From assembly GCA_005408345.1 (NCBI GenBank), contig SEMN01000525.1:1-64000 (forward strand): a stretch of DNA of 64,000 nt, in the 5' to 3' direction. Positions 8,972-20,780 of the stretch are shown in pieces. The number at the start of each line of letters is the position of its first letter. The stretch's first letter is position 1. Origin of the DNA: Macquaria australasica. Its lineage: Eukaryota > Chordata > Actinopteri > Centrarchiformes > Percichthyidae. Below the pieces are notes generated by a model. That model was not told the origin of the DNA. It made no database searches and saw nothing but the letters and a program-made list of their open reading frames with translations. The position numbers and the translations under genes are program-made.

Positions 8972-11900
8972 CTGTGTGAATGATTGGTGAGCGTTGAGAA
9001 TGGTCATACAACCCGGAGAGAGGCTTTCTAGGTGGATGTCTTGGCCTAACAAAGACAGAATTGTCATGTTTGTTTATTTGCACTCTAGACCTGCCTTTCT
9101 AAACCCAGTCTTGTGCTATTTAGGGTTGATTTAAAAGCCTATTAGCAGTTCTTACTTTTTGGAAGGCGTCCAGCAGGCACACACTGTTACCAAGGTGATG
9201 AGGAGGAAGATGCCTCCGGTGGAAAGGATGATATAGAGGGAACTTCTTTCTGATAGGATATGCAAAATTACAGTTAATGAACATTAACAACACATGAAGA
9301 TACAAGAAAGGATTTTACTGTATATGATAGTTGAATATATATTTACAAAAACATTTAGCGCCATCATCAGATCAAATTGTAATTTGTCCAATACTTTGGT
9401 TCATGACAAAATACGTGTAATGGTAAATGGACTTCACTTATATAGCACTTTTTCAACCTTAAGGGTTAGTTAAGGTTCTCATCAGCCGTTCTTTGTGTTT
9501 AGTGCTAATTAGCAAATGTTAGCATGCTAACACGCTAAACTAAGATGGTGAACATGGTAAATATAATACTTGCTTAGCATCGGCATGATAGCATAGTCCT
9601 TGTGAGCATGTTAGCATGCTGATGTTCTTTTAAACTGAGCCACTTCCAGTAGCTACAGAAACTATTAATCATGTAGAAGAAACTGCCTCCTGTAATGATA
9701 ATTATCATTTTGACTTTTCAGATGTCATAATATTAAATAAAATGTTTTAGACATTGGTTTCCAAGGTCTATACCTCTAACGCAAACGTTTTCCTCCCTGC
9801 ATAGCTCTTCTGTGTTCTCCTGATAAAAACATGTATAGATAACAGATCTACCTCTTATCCTGCTGCTTATGTCACTCTGTCTAACATGATGTTGGCACTG
9901 CCACCGATAACAAAGACAGTATCACTTACTGTAGACAGTCAGTCTGATAGGCAGGCTTGTCATATTGCCCACAGGATTCTCCACTGCGCAGCTGTAGATG
10001 TCGTCATCTGCCATCAACACCCGTGTGATGGTCAAGACCTTCTGGTCGGGCGACAACACAAACCTTGTCACATTGGTCAGTGGCTTTCCACCTTTGAACC
10101 ACTTGTATGTAGTCCTGGTTCCATTGTCATGGGAGCAGTTGAGGATGACGTTTTCGCTGAGCTCCAGTACTGATGAAGCCTCCATGTAGATATAGGGCCT
10201 GGATATAGACTCTGGATGTAGGTGACAGTGGATAAAAAAAACCAATCTTAACATGTAAATAGGCCAATAAGAACAGTAAATGCTGTCCTACATGCTTGAC
10301 GCGGTATGTACGGTGAAGCTGAGGTCTAAAACACAAAATTTCAGAAAACAGAGCAATTTCAGAAAAGACATTTTGCAAACCAGAAGACGTATGTACCTAG
10401 TCCATCCATCCATTTTCTACACCGCTTTATCCTCAGAGGGTCGCGGGGGGCTGGAGCCAATCCCAGCTGACCGTATGTACCTAGTATTGCTCTTATTTTT
10501 TTTTTTAATTGTTCTTAATTCTGACTGGATGATGATTGTGTCTGTTGTGGTTCCAAATGCTCGTTTGTACATTTACTTACTTATTTAAATATGCATTAAC
10601 AGTTGTTTTTTTTTTGGCCATTTTGGGGCAGCGGAAGCAAAGCAGTGGAAACACTGATGTACTATCATACAGTTACTTACTATTTCACACATCCAGCAAA
10701 TGGCTGGATGGCCAAATGTTTCTCCATCAGAAACTAATGAGAGTAAGACAGAGGTCCTCAATATCAGCCCTGAAGATCTCACTGGTGGTGTAGCCAAATT
10801 TCTTGAGCCTCTGTCTTCAAATGTCTTTACACATGCCAGACATCTGGGTGAATTTTTTAAATAAATTATGTCAGCACTAGTAGCTTTTTCCTTTTCTCTC
10901 TTTTGGAGAGCTGGAGGCGGTCTTATATGCTTTTATTACTTCAAATTTTCACTACTGTAACTCTCTTTACAGTTGAAAAATAAACTTCTCAGTTCTCTTT
11001 GGCAGAAGACTATGTAATAGCAACACTGTTTCCAAACTACCGCATATTTTTGGCATTTCTGACCTCCAATTTCTTGCTACTTATCGCCCAGCATAGACAC
11101 CAATACCAATTTATCTGTGATAAGCTAATATCAGCTTGTGATATTGGCGTGACTGTTTTATTCGTTTTATTCTTCTTTTAGAGAGGAAGGACCAAGTCAT
11201 TGTTTTGCAAGTCAAAAGTAAATTTCAAGTCTTGATACTTCTGATAATTTTTGGAATTCAATTTTGGATTCATGACATTTGGCTGATGGAAACGTTGCAC
11301 ATTAATGTATTGTAGAGGGCTCTGAAGAGTCATGACATTTTTAGGACATCAGGTGGCAGGGGACTGCATTCTTAGCAGTAGAGTAGGAAGAAATGTTCTC
11401 CCTGACACAGATTAGCTCCTGTGGAACGTTGTTGCTGCCTCCTACTCTTCTTCAGGATACAGGTGACCTTCACACAGGCTTCTATGTGGGCAGGGCCGAT
11501 GCCATTCTTCCACTATTACGAGCCATCACTGAGCTGCAACATCAGGAGGTATTTCCTAACATCCTTGCCAGTGAAAGCTGGCAGTTGAAGATCTGTCCCT
11601 GTTGGAGAGGTTAGAGGTAGGCATGGGCCACAAGAGGTCCTAATACACAGAGTATTAAGATGAGCGGTGTCTTCAGGGGGGGTTGACAGGGCTGTGGCAC
11701 TGTAACTTCCTCCATAACTGCTGACAAAAAATGTTTCCTTATATTTGCAGAGAAGTTATTGAGGAATCCCAGAAGCCTCTCATCAATATACCCACACACA
11801 ATTTAAGAAGTTCCAGTTCCTCTGGCCTTCCAGTCTTCTTTGGTTGGGACAGGCCTGCATCCCTCCACCATATCACTGTTGTCACCTCAGTCATACTGTA

Positions 11901-13874
11901 ATGCCAGCTAGTGCTGCTGCCCACGCAATAGCTAGTAGTGTTGTCCATAAACACACACACAAACACACACCCTAAAGAATAATTTCATAAAGCCTGTACA
12001 CCAGAGGCACACCCACACAGGTATTTTCATTCATTTTGGCTGATTAGACCCTCACTGTCCTGTTTTGTTTTTCACCTTCTAGGATGGGAAACATTAAACC
12101 TTTATCATTCTTAATGGATGCGCTCCAAGTTTGTCCCTGCTGGGTGTAGTTTCCCCTCCATTTCAATTCACCACACATAACAGCGAATGCCGCTTATGCC
12201 TACATGAATCGACGGCTCTGTCCTGCAAGTAAACAAAATACCACATGTACCAACAGCATCATGAACAATAACATGGCTGTGCTGGCTGAATCCAAATAGA
12301 AACGGTAAGGTGTACCCTTACATTCATTTTAGAATCGTACAATAGAGCTTGTCCTCCTACCATCCACAGTGAGTGTGATGCTGCCCTCTCCTGGAAAGGT
12401 ATCATCTGTGATGGAGATCTCCACGTCATAAGTTCCATCATCAGAGAGCCTGAGGTTGTGGAGAAGCAGAGTCCCATTCTCAAATACCAGGATGCGGTCA
12501 CGATACTCCGGCCTCAGGGTCCCAATGATGTCAGTTCCGATCGACTGGACAACAGTGACAGACTTTTCCCTCTTGAGCTGCCACTTGATGACCGGCAGGT
12601 CGAGGCTGAAACTACTGTAGCGGACAGACAGAAGGGCCTCCCCTCCTACTGTACCTCTAATGAGAGTGTTGGGGATAGTCATATTCACTGCCAGCACCCC
12701 ACCTGCAGAGAAACACAGAAGATCATATTGTGATTGGCTGAGTTTTATTGTTTTTTCAACTACAGTGAGTGATACAGTAGTTAGCTGAAGAGTAGTGTGG
12801 GCATCCCGCCCCATCACTGCTGTACACTGGAGCCAGTTTGCATGGCAGATCCACATTACCATGGTAACAGCTGTCAGTTCTTGGGATGGGCCCGCATGAG
12901 CCAACAAAAGTGGGGATTGTTTGTTCAAATTTCCTTCTTGGCAGTTCATGAAAAGAGCACTGGGAGCAATCCAGATGGTATGCTAGCTTTGCAGAAACAG
13001 AGCAGCTCAGTGACTCTGCTGCTAGCCACAACAATAGCAGGACAGTGATGAGACACAGCTGAAAATAACTAAACATATTCGGAAAACACTGGTTCTGGTA
13101 CAGCCTGTAGGCACAAGTACTGTATTACTTACAAAGGGTGGGCACAAGACAACACCCACACAGTCTAATGCAATCCAACACCACAACAACAAATACCACC
13201 TTTGTGATGTCTGTAATGTTCAGTTTTCAGAGCGTTGTCGATTTAACTATTTTCTGACACCATAATTTGACGTTTAACATGTTACAGTATTATGCATAAC
13301 AGCAAAAAATTAAAAATTAAAAAAACTGCAAAGTAGTGTGTCAAATCATGTTCATGTTCTATTTGTATTTGTATTAGGTATGCAACTTTAAAATGACCAT
13401 CCAGTTAGCTCCTGTTGTTGGCATTTTCTTCCAACTCCCAGCTAGTATTGTGAAAGCACAGCTGTCTCAGTAATTGTAGAGTATACTGAAATTTTTACTG
13501 TTCTACTCTACTGAGAAGCAAGTTGCTGCATTAGTAAGGAGCAAAGGGTTATTTCCAAAATCACATCTCCAATTTCATTTTTTTTTTTCCCTCATACTGA
13601 AAGCAAGTTAAAACAGTAATCAAACTTCATTAATCAGCAACAATGAAACTACGTATGAACTCAGTCTTTACAAAATCTTTCAGACACAAAGTATACACAT
13701 GCAAATGACACAGCAGACCATCTTTGGGCAAAACTATGTGATCTATTTTTATCAGCATTTCTTTTTCAGAAGTAGAAAATGTGACATACCTGAATTGGAA
13801 GAACCAAGACAAATGAGCAATAAAATCTGGGAGATTATTTTGGCTTTTGAAGGAGCCTTCTTCTCTGCCTTCAT
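8972..13874 (-). CDS. hepacam: HEPACAM-like Ig cell adhesion molecule (5' exons)
   Basis: Hepatic and glial cell adhesion molecule, a type I membrane protein that in mammals works at astrocyte contacts with MLC1 and ClC-2. Minus-strand exons: 13790-13874, 12361-12702, 9930-10211, 9156-9249 and 8972-9045 (least certain). Exon 1 gives a 28-residue signal peptide starting MKAEKKAPSK. Exon 2 (residues 29-142) is a V-like Ig domain with WQLKREK, VVQSIGT and EISITDDTF, close to human HEPACAM. Exon 3 (143-236) is a C2 Ig domain with Cys168 and Cys217 and motif SPDQKVLTITRVLM. Exon 4 holds the transmembrane helix at about 241-261 (SSLYIILSTGG). Phases agree throughout: 1, 1, 1, 2. Exon 5 adds KPRHPPRKPLSG, which I cannot align to the mammalian tail. 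Teleosts have hepacama and hepacamb; I cannot say which this is. Confidence 0.87.
9355..9640 (+). repeat. Teleost interspersed repeat (GTTAGCATGCTAAC type), copy 1
   Basis: Intronic copy of a common teleost family. It contains the phrase GCTAATTAGCAAATGTTAGC followed by alternating GTTAGCATG/CATGTTAGC motifs. A related copy is at 35870-36300. Confidence 0.75.
10398..10474 (+). repeat. Teleost repeat fragment (CCATCCATTTTCT type)
   Basis: Short block with CATCCATTTTCTACACCGC, then a GGGTCGCGGGGGGCTGGAGC segment, a widespread teleost repeat, here inside a hepacam intron. Confidence 0.75.
10670..11090 (+). mobile_element. Degenerate non-LTR retrotransposon fragment (reverse transcriptase region)
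   Basis: Translation in shifting frames gives MAGWPNVSPSETNESKTEVL, then LEPLSSNVFTHARHLGEFF, then a region resembling SLLESWRRSYM. This order (trp motif, NxxKTEVL, NLGV-like, then YCNSLY-like) matches the C-terminal reverse-transcriptase part of L2/Rex-type LINEs. It carries stops and frameshifts. Confidence 0.6.
11091..12360. other. hepacam intron sequence
   Basis: No recognisable exon or repeat. A 73-codon plus-strand frame at 11393-11614 has no family I recognise and is not called. Confidence 0.5.
12703..13789. other. hepacam intron 1
   Basis: A minus-strand open frame at 12756-13076 begins with a hydrophobic stretch but lacks a usable phase-1 donor. The exon at 13790-13874 fits exon 2 exactly, so this block is read as intron. 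Confidence 0.6.
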
Positions 13875-14234
13875 CTTGGGTCTCAAGCTTTGTTTTCCTC
13901 CCAGACAACCAGCATGATTTGTGACTCTGGGCAGGACGGAGAACACAGTCATTCATTCAGGCGCTGCTGGGACTGAGTACATGTTGTTCTCAAAAGCCAA
14001 TGTAGAAGCAGGACAAAAGTGTGTGTGTCTGGATGTCCGTTTTGTACATTTAGTTAGCTTTATGTTTTATTGCAACAGTTATTATAATATGTGATATTTT
14101 CATAAACAGAATAGAACAAGCTTTAACACAGTCATGAGAGGCATCAGTGTTCATCATCCCACAACATGAGTGTATCAGTGCTGTTTAAATATGATTTTGC
14201 TTGTCTTTCAGCCTTACCACTGGTGGAGCTAAAC
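13875..14234. other. Upstream flank of hepacam
   Basis: Contains the hepacam 5' UTR and promoter by position, on the minus strand. No TATA box or other clear element was recognised. Confidence 0.4.
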
Positions 14235-14690
14235 ATGTAAAGTATAATTTATCCTCTGGGAGGCATGAATGTACCCAGTACTTATAATGGCAATTGGCCC
14301 ATTAGACTATTTCCCATGTACAAGCTGACATTTTGATCCAATGTTGGTGCTAGAGGAAAGGTCAGAGACTCACCAGAACATGTGGATTAATCGTCTGGGG
14401 ACCATGAATATGTATAACAACACAAGTTCAAGACACAGTGTCATGGACTCAAGGGTTCCTCAAAGGAAAATGTTGTCCTGCTGCTAGTAGAAAAGTCAGG
14501 GGGGTCACCAAGAATATTAGCAATCATCCTCAGGGGAGCATGAATGTCCATATTGGCAATTTCATCAGTATTTGTCAAGGTCTAGTATCTTTCTCTGAAC
14601 CAAACGGTTGGACAAGCAGATGGACCAACTTACCGGCCAACCAACTGACCAACCAGCTGACATGACCGACCCCACTAACAGGGTAATAAA
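14235..14690 (-). repeat. Teleost interspersed repeat (GGTCCCCAGAnGATGAAT type), degenerate
   Basis: Minus-orientation, diverged copy with phrases such as ATCGTCTGGGGACCATGAAT and AAAAGTCAGGGGGGTCACCA. Confidence 0.6.
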
Positions 14691-14989
14691 TGTTTGTTTT
14701 AGCAGCATTCTGTTGCTGAGTTCATATAAAAAAATATTATACCTAGATCCAGTTAATGAAAACTTTCCATTTGATGTTTTCACTGAGTTTTTTCTTTTGA
14801 CACACAGGAAGTGATGCATTTCACGTTTCTTTGTTGTTTTGAGCAAACAGTGAGGCCAGCTAGTTAGCATTAGCTACAGACAAGGGCTCACTCAAGAGAT
14901 GCAAGTGGTTGCCTTCCAAAAACTGGACAAAAATATCCCTTACATTCAGTGTTACCAAAACACATTTAACATCTAAGCTGCAGTGTAAG

Positions 14990-15135
14990 GTGAGCTCCAT
15001 CCTTCATGACAGCTCACACCCTTTACATAGCGAATTCCAGCTCCTTCGCTCCGGCTGTCGGCTTGCGGCCTCTAGCTGGAGAACAAAACAGTACAGAAAT
15101 AGTTTTGTACCCGCACAACAAAGCTAGCATGATAT
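14990..15135 (+). mobile_element. LINE ORF2 C-terminal fragment
   Basis: Encodes DSSHPLHSEFQLLRSGCRL followed by a segment ending NSFVPAQQS and a stop. This resembles the conserved end of teleost non-LTR retrotransposon ORF2 (HPLH...LPSGRRYR...NSFIP). Confidence 0.65.
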
Positions 15136-15369
15136 GACGCATCTTGCCCATGTATGGCACTTTAAGCTTTGAGAGTATGGGTAAATGGGTGTGTTTAGAA
15201 GCACTTTCTCATGACCTTCTTAGGAGTTGTTAGGAGCTTTTATACTTTTATGTATAGTTGTCTTGTGATTCTGTGCCACCGTAATGTCTTGTTTTTGACT
15301 CTGGATTGCTGAAACTCATGTCTGCACAACAAATTTAACCTTGGGTGTCAAGAAAGACCTGCGAGGCAG

Positions 15370-15735
15370 CTCTGCCGCAACATGCCATCTAGGCAACAGG
15401 GGAAGGACCCAAACGCAGACAGTGGCAGGCTGAGTGCACCAAGTTAATTTATTAAAGAAAAACTTACAAAAAGCCAGGAATCACACGCAGGGAAAACAAC
15501 CCAAACAACAAACCAACAAAGAACAATGCCAGGGGACTGGTATATATAAGGGAGACAACGAGGGAACAAGAGACAGGTGAGAGACAAGACACAGGTGAAC
15601 CTAATCAAACTGGTGGGAAACAGAACAAAGACAGGAAGTAAATCAAAACCGTGAACAAAGAACAGACTGACAAAATAAAACAGGAAACAGAGCAAAACAC
15701 GCAGTGTACACAAGTCCTTGGGATCATGACATTGG
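15370..15735. repeat. Teleost interspersed repeat (GGACCCAAACGCAGA type)
   Basis: Contains GGACCCAAACGCAGAC, TTTATTAAAGAAAAAC, repeated GACAGGTGAGAGACAAGACA-like phrases and TTGGGATCATGACA, a known teleost non-autonomous repeat. Confidence 0.65.
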
Positions 15736-15939
15736 GTATTAATAAAGAAACCTTGAACTTTAACAAATGTATTGAATGCATTTCATTATAAAACATTTGC
15801 AAATACTTTGAAAAGTACATTGTTTATACCCACTAGCTACGTGACGATCAGAGGAACAATATGAAACCATTGGCAGGAATGTGTATTGCGTCACCCACAT
15901 GCACAAACTACAAATGTCAACCTAACTGGTTGCACTAGA

Positions 15940-16200
15940 TGACAAGTCAGGATATCAGGATATCACAAGTCAGTAGGATAGATCGTCTGGGCACCATGAA
16001 TATCTGTACCAAATTTCATGGCAATCCATCACATAGTTGTTGAGCTATTTCACTAATAGCCAAAAACTGCTGGTGGTGATCGAGTAAAAGTCAGGGGATC
16101 ACCAAAACCAGTAGGATTCATCTTCTGGGGACCACAAATGTCTGTACAAAATATCATGGCAACCAATCATATAGTTGTTGAGATATTTTAGCCTATATTT
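15940..16200 (-). repeat. Teleost interspersed repeat (GGTCCCCAGAnGATGAAT type)
   Basis: Two head-to-tail diverged units, each with CTGGGGACCA/CTGGGCACCA followed by CTGTACnAAAT and CATGGCAA. Same family as 14235-14690 and 35870-36300. Confidence 0.7.
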
Positions 16201-16659
16201 CACACAGAACAACATTGCCATCCCTAAAGCCATACCAGTAGCATGGCTAAACTTTGTTATGTATTCATTCTTTAAAAGGCTTTGACTTTGACTTGAGATC
16301 AGTGTGAACACTTCATAAAAACAACCTGAGGGCATTTTAATGGGCAGAAATGACATCAAGCATTGTATGTTTGTATTGTGTGAACACATTTGAGACGTGA
16401 CTTAATGACTTTCAGTGGATATTCAAATATCTCACACACACAATTAATTCTAAACATTAATTTGCATATTTCGGAACACCTCATTGTGATGTGACATGAG
16501 CTCATCACAGAACATGTCACCACATTCTGTGTTCCGTTCAGACTTTAAAACCTTCAGAACACACACTGACACACACACAACCTACTCAAATATACGAGTG
16601 TCGGATCATTCACTCACTTACTCTGAAGTTATCGTATTTAAAACTACTTTAACATCATC
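16201..16659. other. Upstream flank and 5' UTR region of the Pim-like kinase
   Basis: No repeat or promoter motif recognised with confidence. The ATG at 16660 opens the first coding exon. Confidence 0.4.
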
Positions 16660-18448
16660 ATGGACAAAGACTCTGCACAGAGGATTAAGACTCACCGCTC
16701 TCCTGCCCTTAGGAGAGATCGAGGTAAGTGAGAAATCCAGGCAAAAACCTGCAGTCACTCATGTTAATGATCCATATTACCTCAGCTAGAGTGGGCACTA
16801 GTTCAGATCTGAGTCTGTACAGTGAGATGATAAAAAAGACAATTTCATACAGTTAGTGACTACACTTCACAACAAATTGATGTTCCATGGTGTTTTTCTC
16901 ATTTGTAGAGAGAAATAGCAGCACGACTCAACAAAGTGCAGCGCCTGCAATGGATGGCAGGACTAGGAGAACTAAAAGGAAGGCCAGTCCTGACAAGAAG
17001 ACCCCCAGGAAAAGGACAAGGGTGTCTGAATCTGAACCCCAAAACACCACTGAGGAGGATGTCAGGGTGAGAATATTGAAGAGGAAAGTCAGAGAAGATG
17101 GTGAGGGACCATCAAAGAAGAAGAAGAAGACGAGGAGAGGATTTGACCCTAACCAGTTTGACAAGGAGACGCCGTCCTCCTCCACGGACACTGGCAGAGG
17201 TAGGCTGATCGTGTGAAATTACTGAGTGTGTATCATCATTAGTTTACAGAGCTAAAGGTTCAGAATTTTCTAATAATTATTAGAAAGCACAGAAATATCC
17301 ATCAACTGGGGTACTGGTATATTTATCTAAATAGACTTCAGTTCTCCCAAATTACAAAGAAAAACTAATTCTCACTTCCCTCTGGTGGTATTTGTTTATG
17401 CAGATAGTTTTGGATTCTTTTGTCCAGCTTTAGAGATATCTGTCTCTGAGATTCACCCCAGTACTATGGAGGTGAATGGTTTTTAATTTGTGGTACTCTC
17501 ATAGAATGGATAATCCACCGAACACGCAGTTTCTCTGGTAGGTAGTTCCAATAGAAACTGTTTATCCTGAGTAACAAGGATTCAGTTTTTTGGGAATAGA
17601 TGTTGTTGTTAAATGTTTTAATACTGTAAGCACCACAAACTAAATTCTATTCACCTCCATTGTATTGGGGTGAAGACAGTAATCTCAGAGACAGATATCT
17701 CAAAAAAACAAAAACTATCTGCATGGTAGTAGATAGTACAGTAGATAGGCAGATTTTTTTCACTTTGGACAAAACCACGCTAACTGTTTCACCCTGCCTC
17801 AAGTCTTTATGCTAAGCTAGGCTAACAACATCTCAATTCCAACTCCGTACTTCTCAATAATGAACTATTCCTTTAATTAAGAGATGGCAGAGCAGGAAAG
17901 ACTCATATGTGTCATTTTGGGAGGCACTGGATGAAGTCGGAGGACTTATTGTCCGCGATATTGCCCGTAACTGTCAACAAGCTGATGTTCCTCTGGGTTT
18001 TTCTCATCTGAAGAGTGCAGCAGCAACCCTTTAGAAAACTGCAATACATCTGTGGAGGATGTGGGCAAGCGGGCCGGTAAGAGGAAGGCCGCCGCTGATG
18101 GAGAAGGACCAAGCAGGAAGAAGAAGAAGAGGAGCCCGGACCTGAAGGAGACCAAAGATTTGTCAATAAATGCACAAAGAGGTCAGTTAGTAGTGATTAA
18201 TGTAGGGTATAGCCTTATGTTATGTTATGTTAGGTATAACATAGGAGGGATTAATATTAGAGCTTAAGTAACATGTAATCGTTGTTCCTCACAACTTTAG
18301 TAAAACAAAATATGTGTGTGTGTCTTTTTAGCTGAATTTGAGGCCAAATACAAACAGCAGAATCAGCTCGGCGAAGGAGGCTGCGGATCTGTGTTTGCTG
18401 GCTATCGCAAAGCAGATAATTCACCTGTAAGTGTTACACACGCATTCT

Positions 18449-18504
<56 letters not shown>

Positions 18505-20401
18505 GGTCAGGATTTGCTAACCAAAGTCCTGTTTGTGTCTTGTAGGTCGCTATCAAACATATACCAAAAGACAAAGTGTTCTGCAGATATGTGGTGAGTG
18601 AACTGCTGTGGAAACCTGCTGTATTCATCACTGCACTCACTTACTGAGTATATTATGGATGAATTGTGGTTATATCTATCTATGAATCTATGGAGCTTCT
18701 CTCCCTCATCCTCCATTTTCTTGTGATGTTTCAGGACAAGAACGGGAAGCATCTCTCTGCGGAGGTGGCCATCATGTTGAAACTCGCGACCGAAACGACT
18801 GGATCAGTGGGGACGTCAGCACCTGTGTCCCTACTGGACTGGTACGATCTGCACCAGGAGATGATCCTGGTGCTGGAGAGACCAGTCCCCTCCCAGGACC
18901 TCCTCGAGTACACCGAGGTCAACGGAGGCACCCTGCAGGAGGAGGAGGCCAAGGTAAGCTGCTGGAGGATCCTTGTGAATGTGTGTGTTTTGAGCCTTTT
19001 CCACTACAGGAACTTCTGTAACTTAACATATAGCCATTGTCACAGGTTCTGCTTTTGTTTCCACTGATCTCCCCCACATTATGACCACTTTGACCATTGT
19101 TGTCTGTCCCACATCCAAACTGCACTGCACATTTTTCCTGGTATCCGAAGTGGTGTCACCTTTTCAATGACATGTCCAAAACACAAGGCAGAACCTAGAA
19201 CCAAAGCCTAACGGGTTCTCAAAGGTTTAGGTTATGGGAAGCTCCAGGTTATGGGTTGTTAAGCTCCTGTAGTGGAAAAGATCTTTGCGTGCCAGTTCAG
19301 GGTAGCCATGTTGAACACTCTGGCTTAAAGGATTTTATTTTGCAATTTAGGTCTTATTTTCCTAGTTTTTGGCCATGATTTCTTTTGATTATGATAACAT
19401 TGTACTCAACAAAGTAATTGCTGAGATCTGATAGCATGGTGACGTCACTAAAAACTTGATTGAGCAAGAAACAAGCAGTGTATACAATCAAACAAAGCCC
19501 CAGGTCAGCCAAACTTATTTGGAAGAGAAAACAAAAATGATTTCCCACTCTGCTGAAAATCTATTATTCTAGTATTTCAGTGCCTATAGGCTTGAAAGGT
19601 GGCTGTAGAAACTTTGCATCTTGCAGCTGTGGTCAGCTTTGAATCACAGCAGATAACCCAGAGTCACAGCCATGAAAAAATGTCAAACCACCACCTCTCC
19701 GATCCCTCACCTCTCCCTCTTTCTGTATCTCTCTCAGCTCATACTGAAACAACTGGTCGATGCAGCAAAAGAACTTCAGGATAAGCAAATCTTTCATCGA
19801 GACATCAAGCTGGAAAATATCCTGATTGAGACCGGCTCGGACGACCTGCGTGTTCGCCTCATCGACTTTGGACTGAGCTGTTTCGTCAAGAAAGGATCAT
19901 TTTACCGCGTCTTCTACGGTAAGATGTCTAGCTTCTACTCCTGCTCTTCACTAATGTACTTATATGTGATTGTGACATTTAAACAAAGTTTCTCCTCCTC
20001 CTCCTCTTCATCCTCACAATCTTGTTATTATGTCTGTGGATTCTAGGTACCCCTGCTCACATCCCTCCAGAGTGGCACACTCGCTGTACCTACAGGGCCG
20101 GTCCCACCACAGTGTGGCAGATGGGAGTGGTCCTGTTTGATATGCTCCACAGAAAAACACCATTTCAGACCACCAAGTTCATCAGAAACAAGCTGAAAAT
20201 CAACAATAACCTGTCCAAAGGTAAGAAAAACACACTCCTGCACAAACCTGTCAGCAAACAAAGAGTTTTCGCTGCCACCTTCATCTGTCATCTCCTTCTT
20301 TCTCTCCAGATTGTCGGGATTTCTTGCGGATGTGTTTGACCAAAGCCCCCGAGCAGCGCCCCACCCTTGAACAGCTGCAGCTTCACCCATGGCTCAGATA
20401 A
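16660..20401 (+). CDS. Pim-like serine/threonine protein kinase
   Basis: Nine exons: 16660-16723, 16909-17199, 18035-18181, 18332-18426, 18546-18593, 18735-18953, 19738-19918, 20047-20220, 20310-20401. All have GT-AG borders and matching phases and give 436 residues. Residues 1-167 are basic and low-complexity, with two lysine runs (GEGPSKKKKK, GEGPSRKKKK) that look like nuclear localisation signals. The kinase domain spans about 174-436: glycine loop LGEGGCGSVF, VAIK Lys203, helix-C Glu225, hinge LERP 262-265, HRDIKLEN with Asp310, DFG 331-333, GTPAHIPPEW and HPWL near the end. The ERP hinge, PPEW and VWQMGVVLFDM identify the Pim family, much expanded in teleosts. All catalytic residues are present, so activity is expected. 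Not called pim1-3 because the long N-terminus is unlike them. Confidence 0.92.
17395..17725. mobile_element. Palindromic MITE-like element in kinase intron 2
   Basis: Arms of about 90 bp at 17400-17500 and 17625-17722 are inverted copies of each other. Both contain GATATCTGTCTCTGAGATT or its complement and CACCTCCAT/ATGGAGGTG. No coding content. Confidence 0.7.
17775..17880 (-). repeat. Teleost repeat (TTTATGCTAAGCTAGGCTAA type)
   Basis: Short minus-orientation fragment of the family seen fully at 42915-43215. Confidence 0.6.
18452..18500. repeat. (CA)n microsatellite
   Basis: About 49 bp of CA dinucleotides in kinase intron 4, just downstream of the donor. Confidence 0.97.
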
Positions 20402-20408
20402 ACCAACA

Positions 20409-20410
<2 letters not shown>

Positions 20411-20445
<35 letters not shown>
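20411..20445. repeat. (CA)n microsatellite
   Basis: About 35 bp, ten bases after the kinase stop codon, so probably in the 3' UTR. Confidence 0.95.
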
Positions 20446-20448
<3 letters not shown>

Positions 20449-20549
20449 TTAAATCCAAATCTCTTACCATACAGGTGTCATACAAGTACTAATGCTGCTG
20501 TCTCTTTTGACAGGAAGGTGTGAAGAAAACTTGACATATTTAATTGCAC

Positions 20550-20765
20550 TTTTTACACCAACACTGGCCTTTTTTCCACCTGCAGTTCCTGTAGCACCCC
20601 CAGCCGTCCGAGGAGAGGGGATCTTTCTTTGAATTGCCTTTCCCGAGGTTTCTTCCCATTTTCCCTTTTAGCCTCAGGATTTTGGGGAGTTTTCCTCGTC
20701 TTCTTAGAGAGCTTGGGCTGGGTCAGGAGCCGCTGCTCATATTGGCCTTTAGAGCCCAATTTGAG
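20550..20765 (+). repeat. Teleost SINE/LINE tail-like fragment
   Basis: Contains GGGGATCTTTCTTTGAATTG, GGTTTCTTCCCATTTTCCC and GGGGAGTTTTCCTCGTCTTC, a conserved 3' module found in teleost SINEs. Likely within the kinase 3' UTR. Confidence 0.6.
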
Positions 20766-20780
20766 ATTTATGTGATATTA

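Noticed and set aside
12756..13076. 106-codon minus-strand frame with a hydrophobic start as hepacam exon 1
   Set aside because: No phase-1 donor fits; the exon at 13790-13874 has a signal peptide, a consensus donor and the right phase.
16928..17191. 87-codon minus-strand hydrophobic frame
   Set aside because: Antisense shadow of the lysine-rich kinase exon 2.
18434..18640. Frames rich in Cys-Val or Thr-His
   Set aside because: Translations of the (CA)n microsatellite in a kinase intron.
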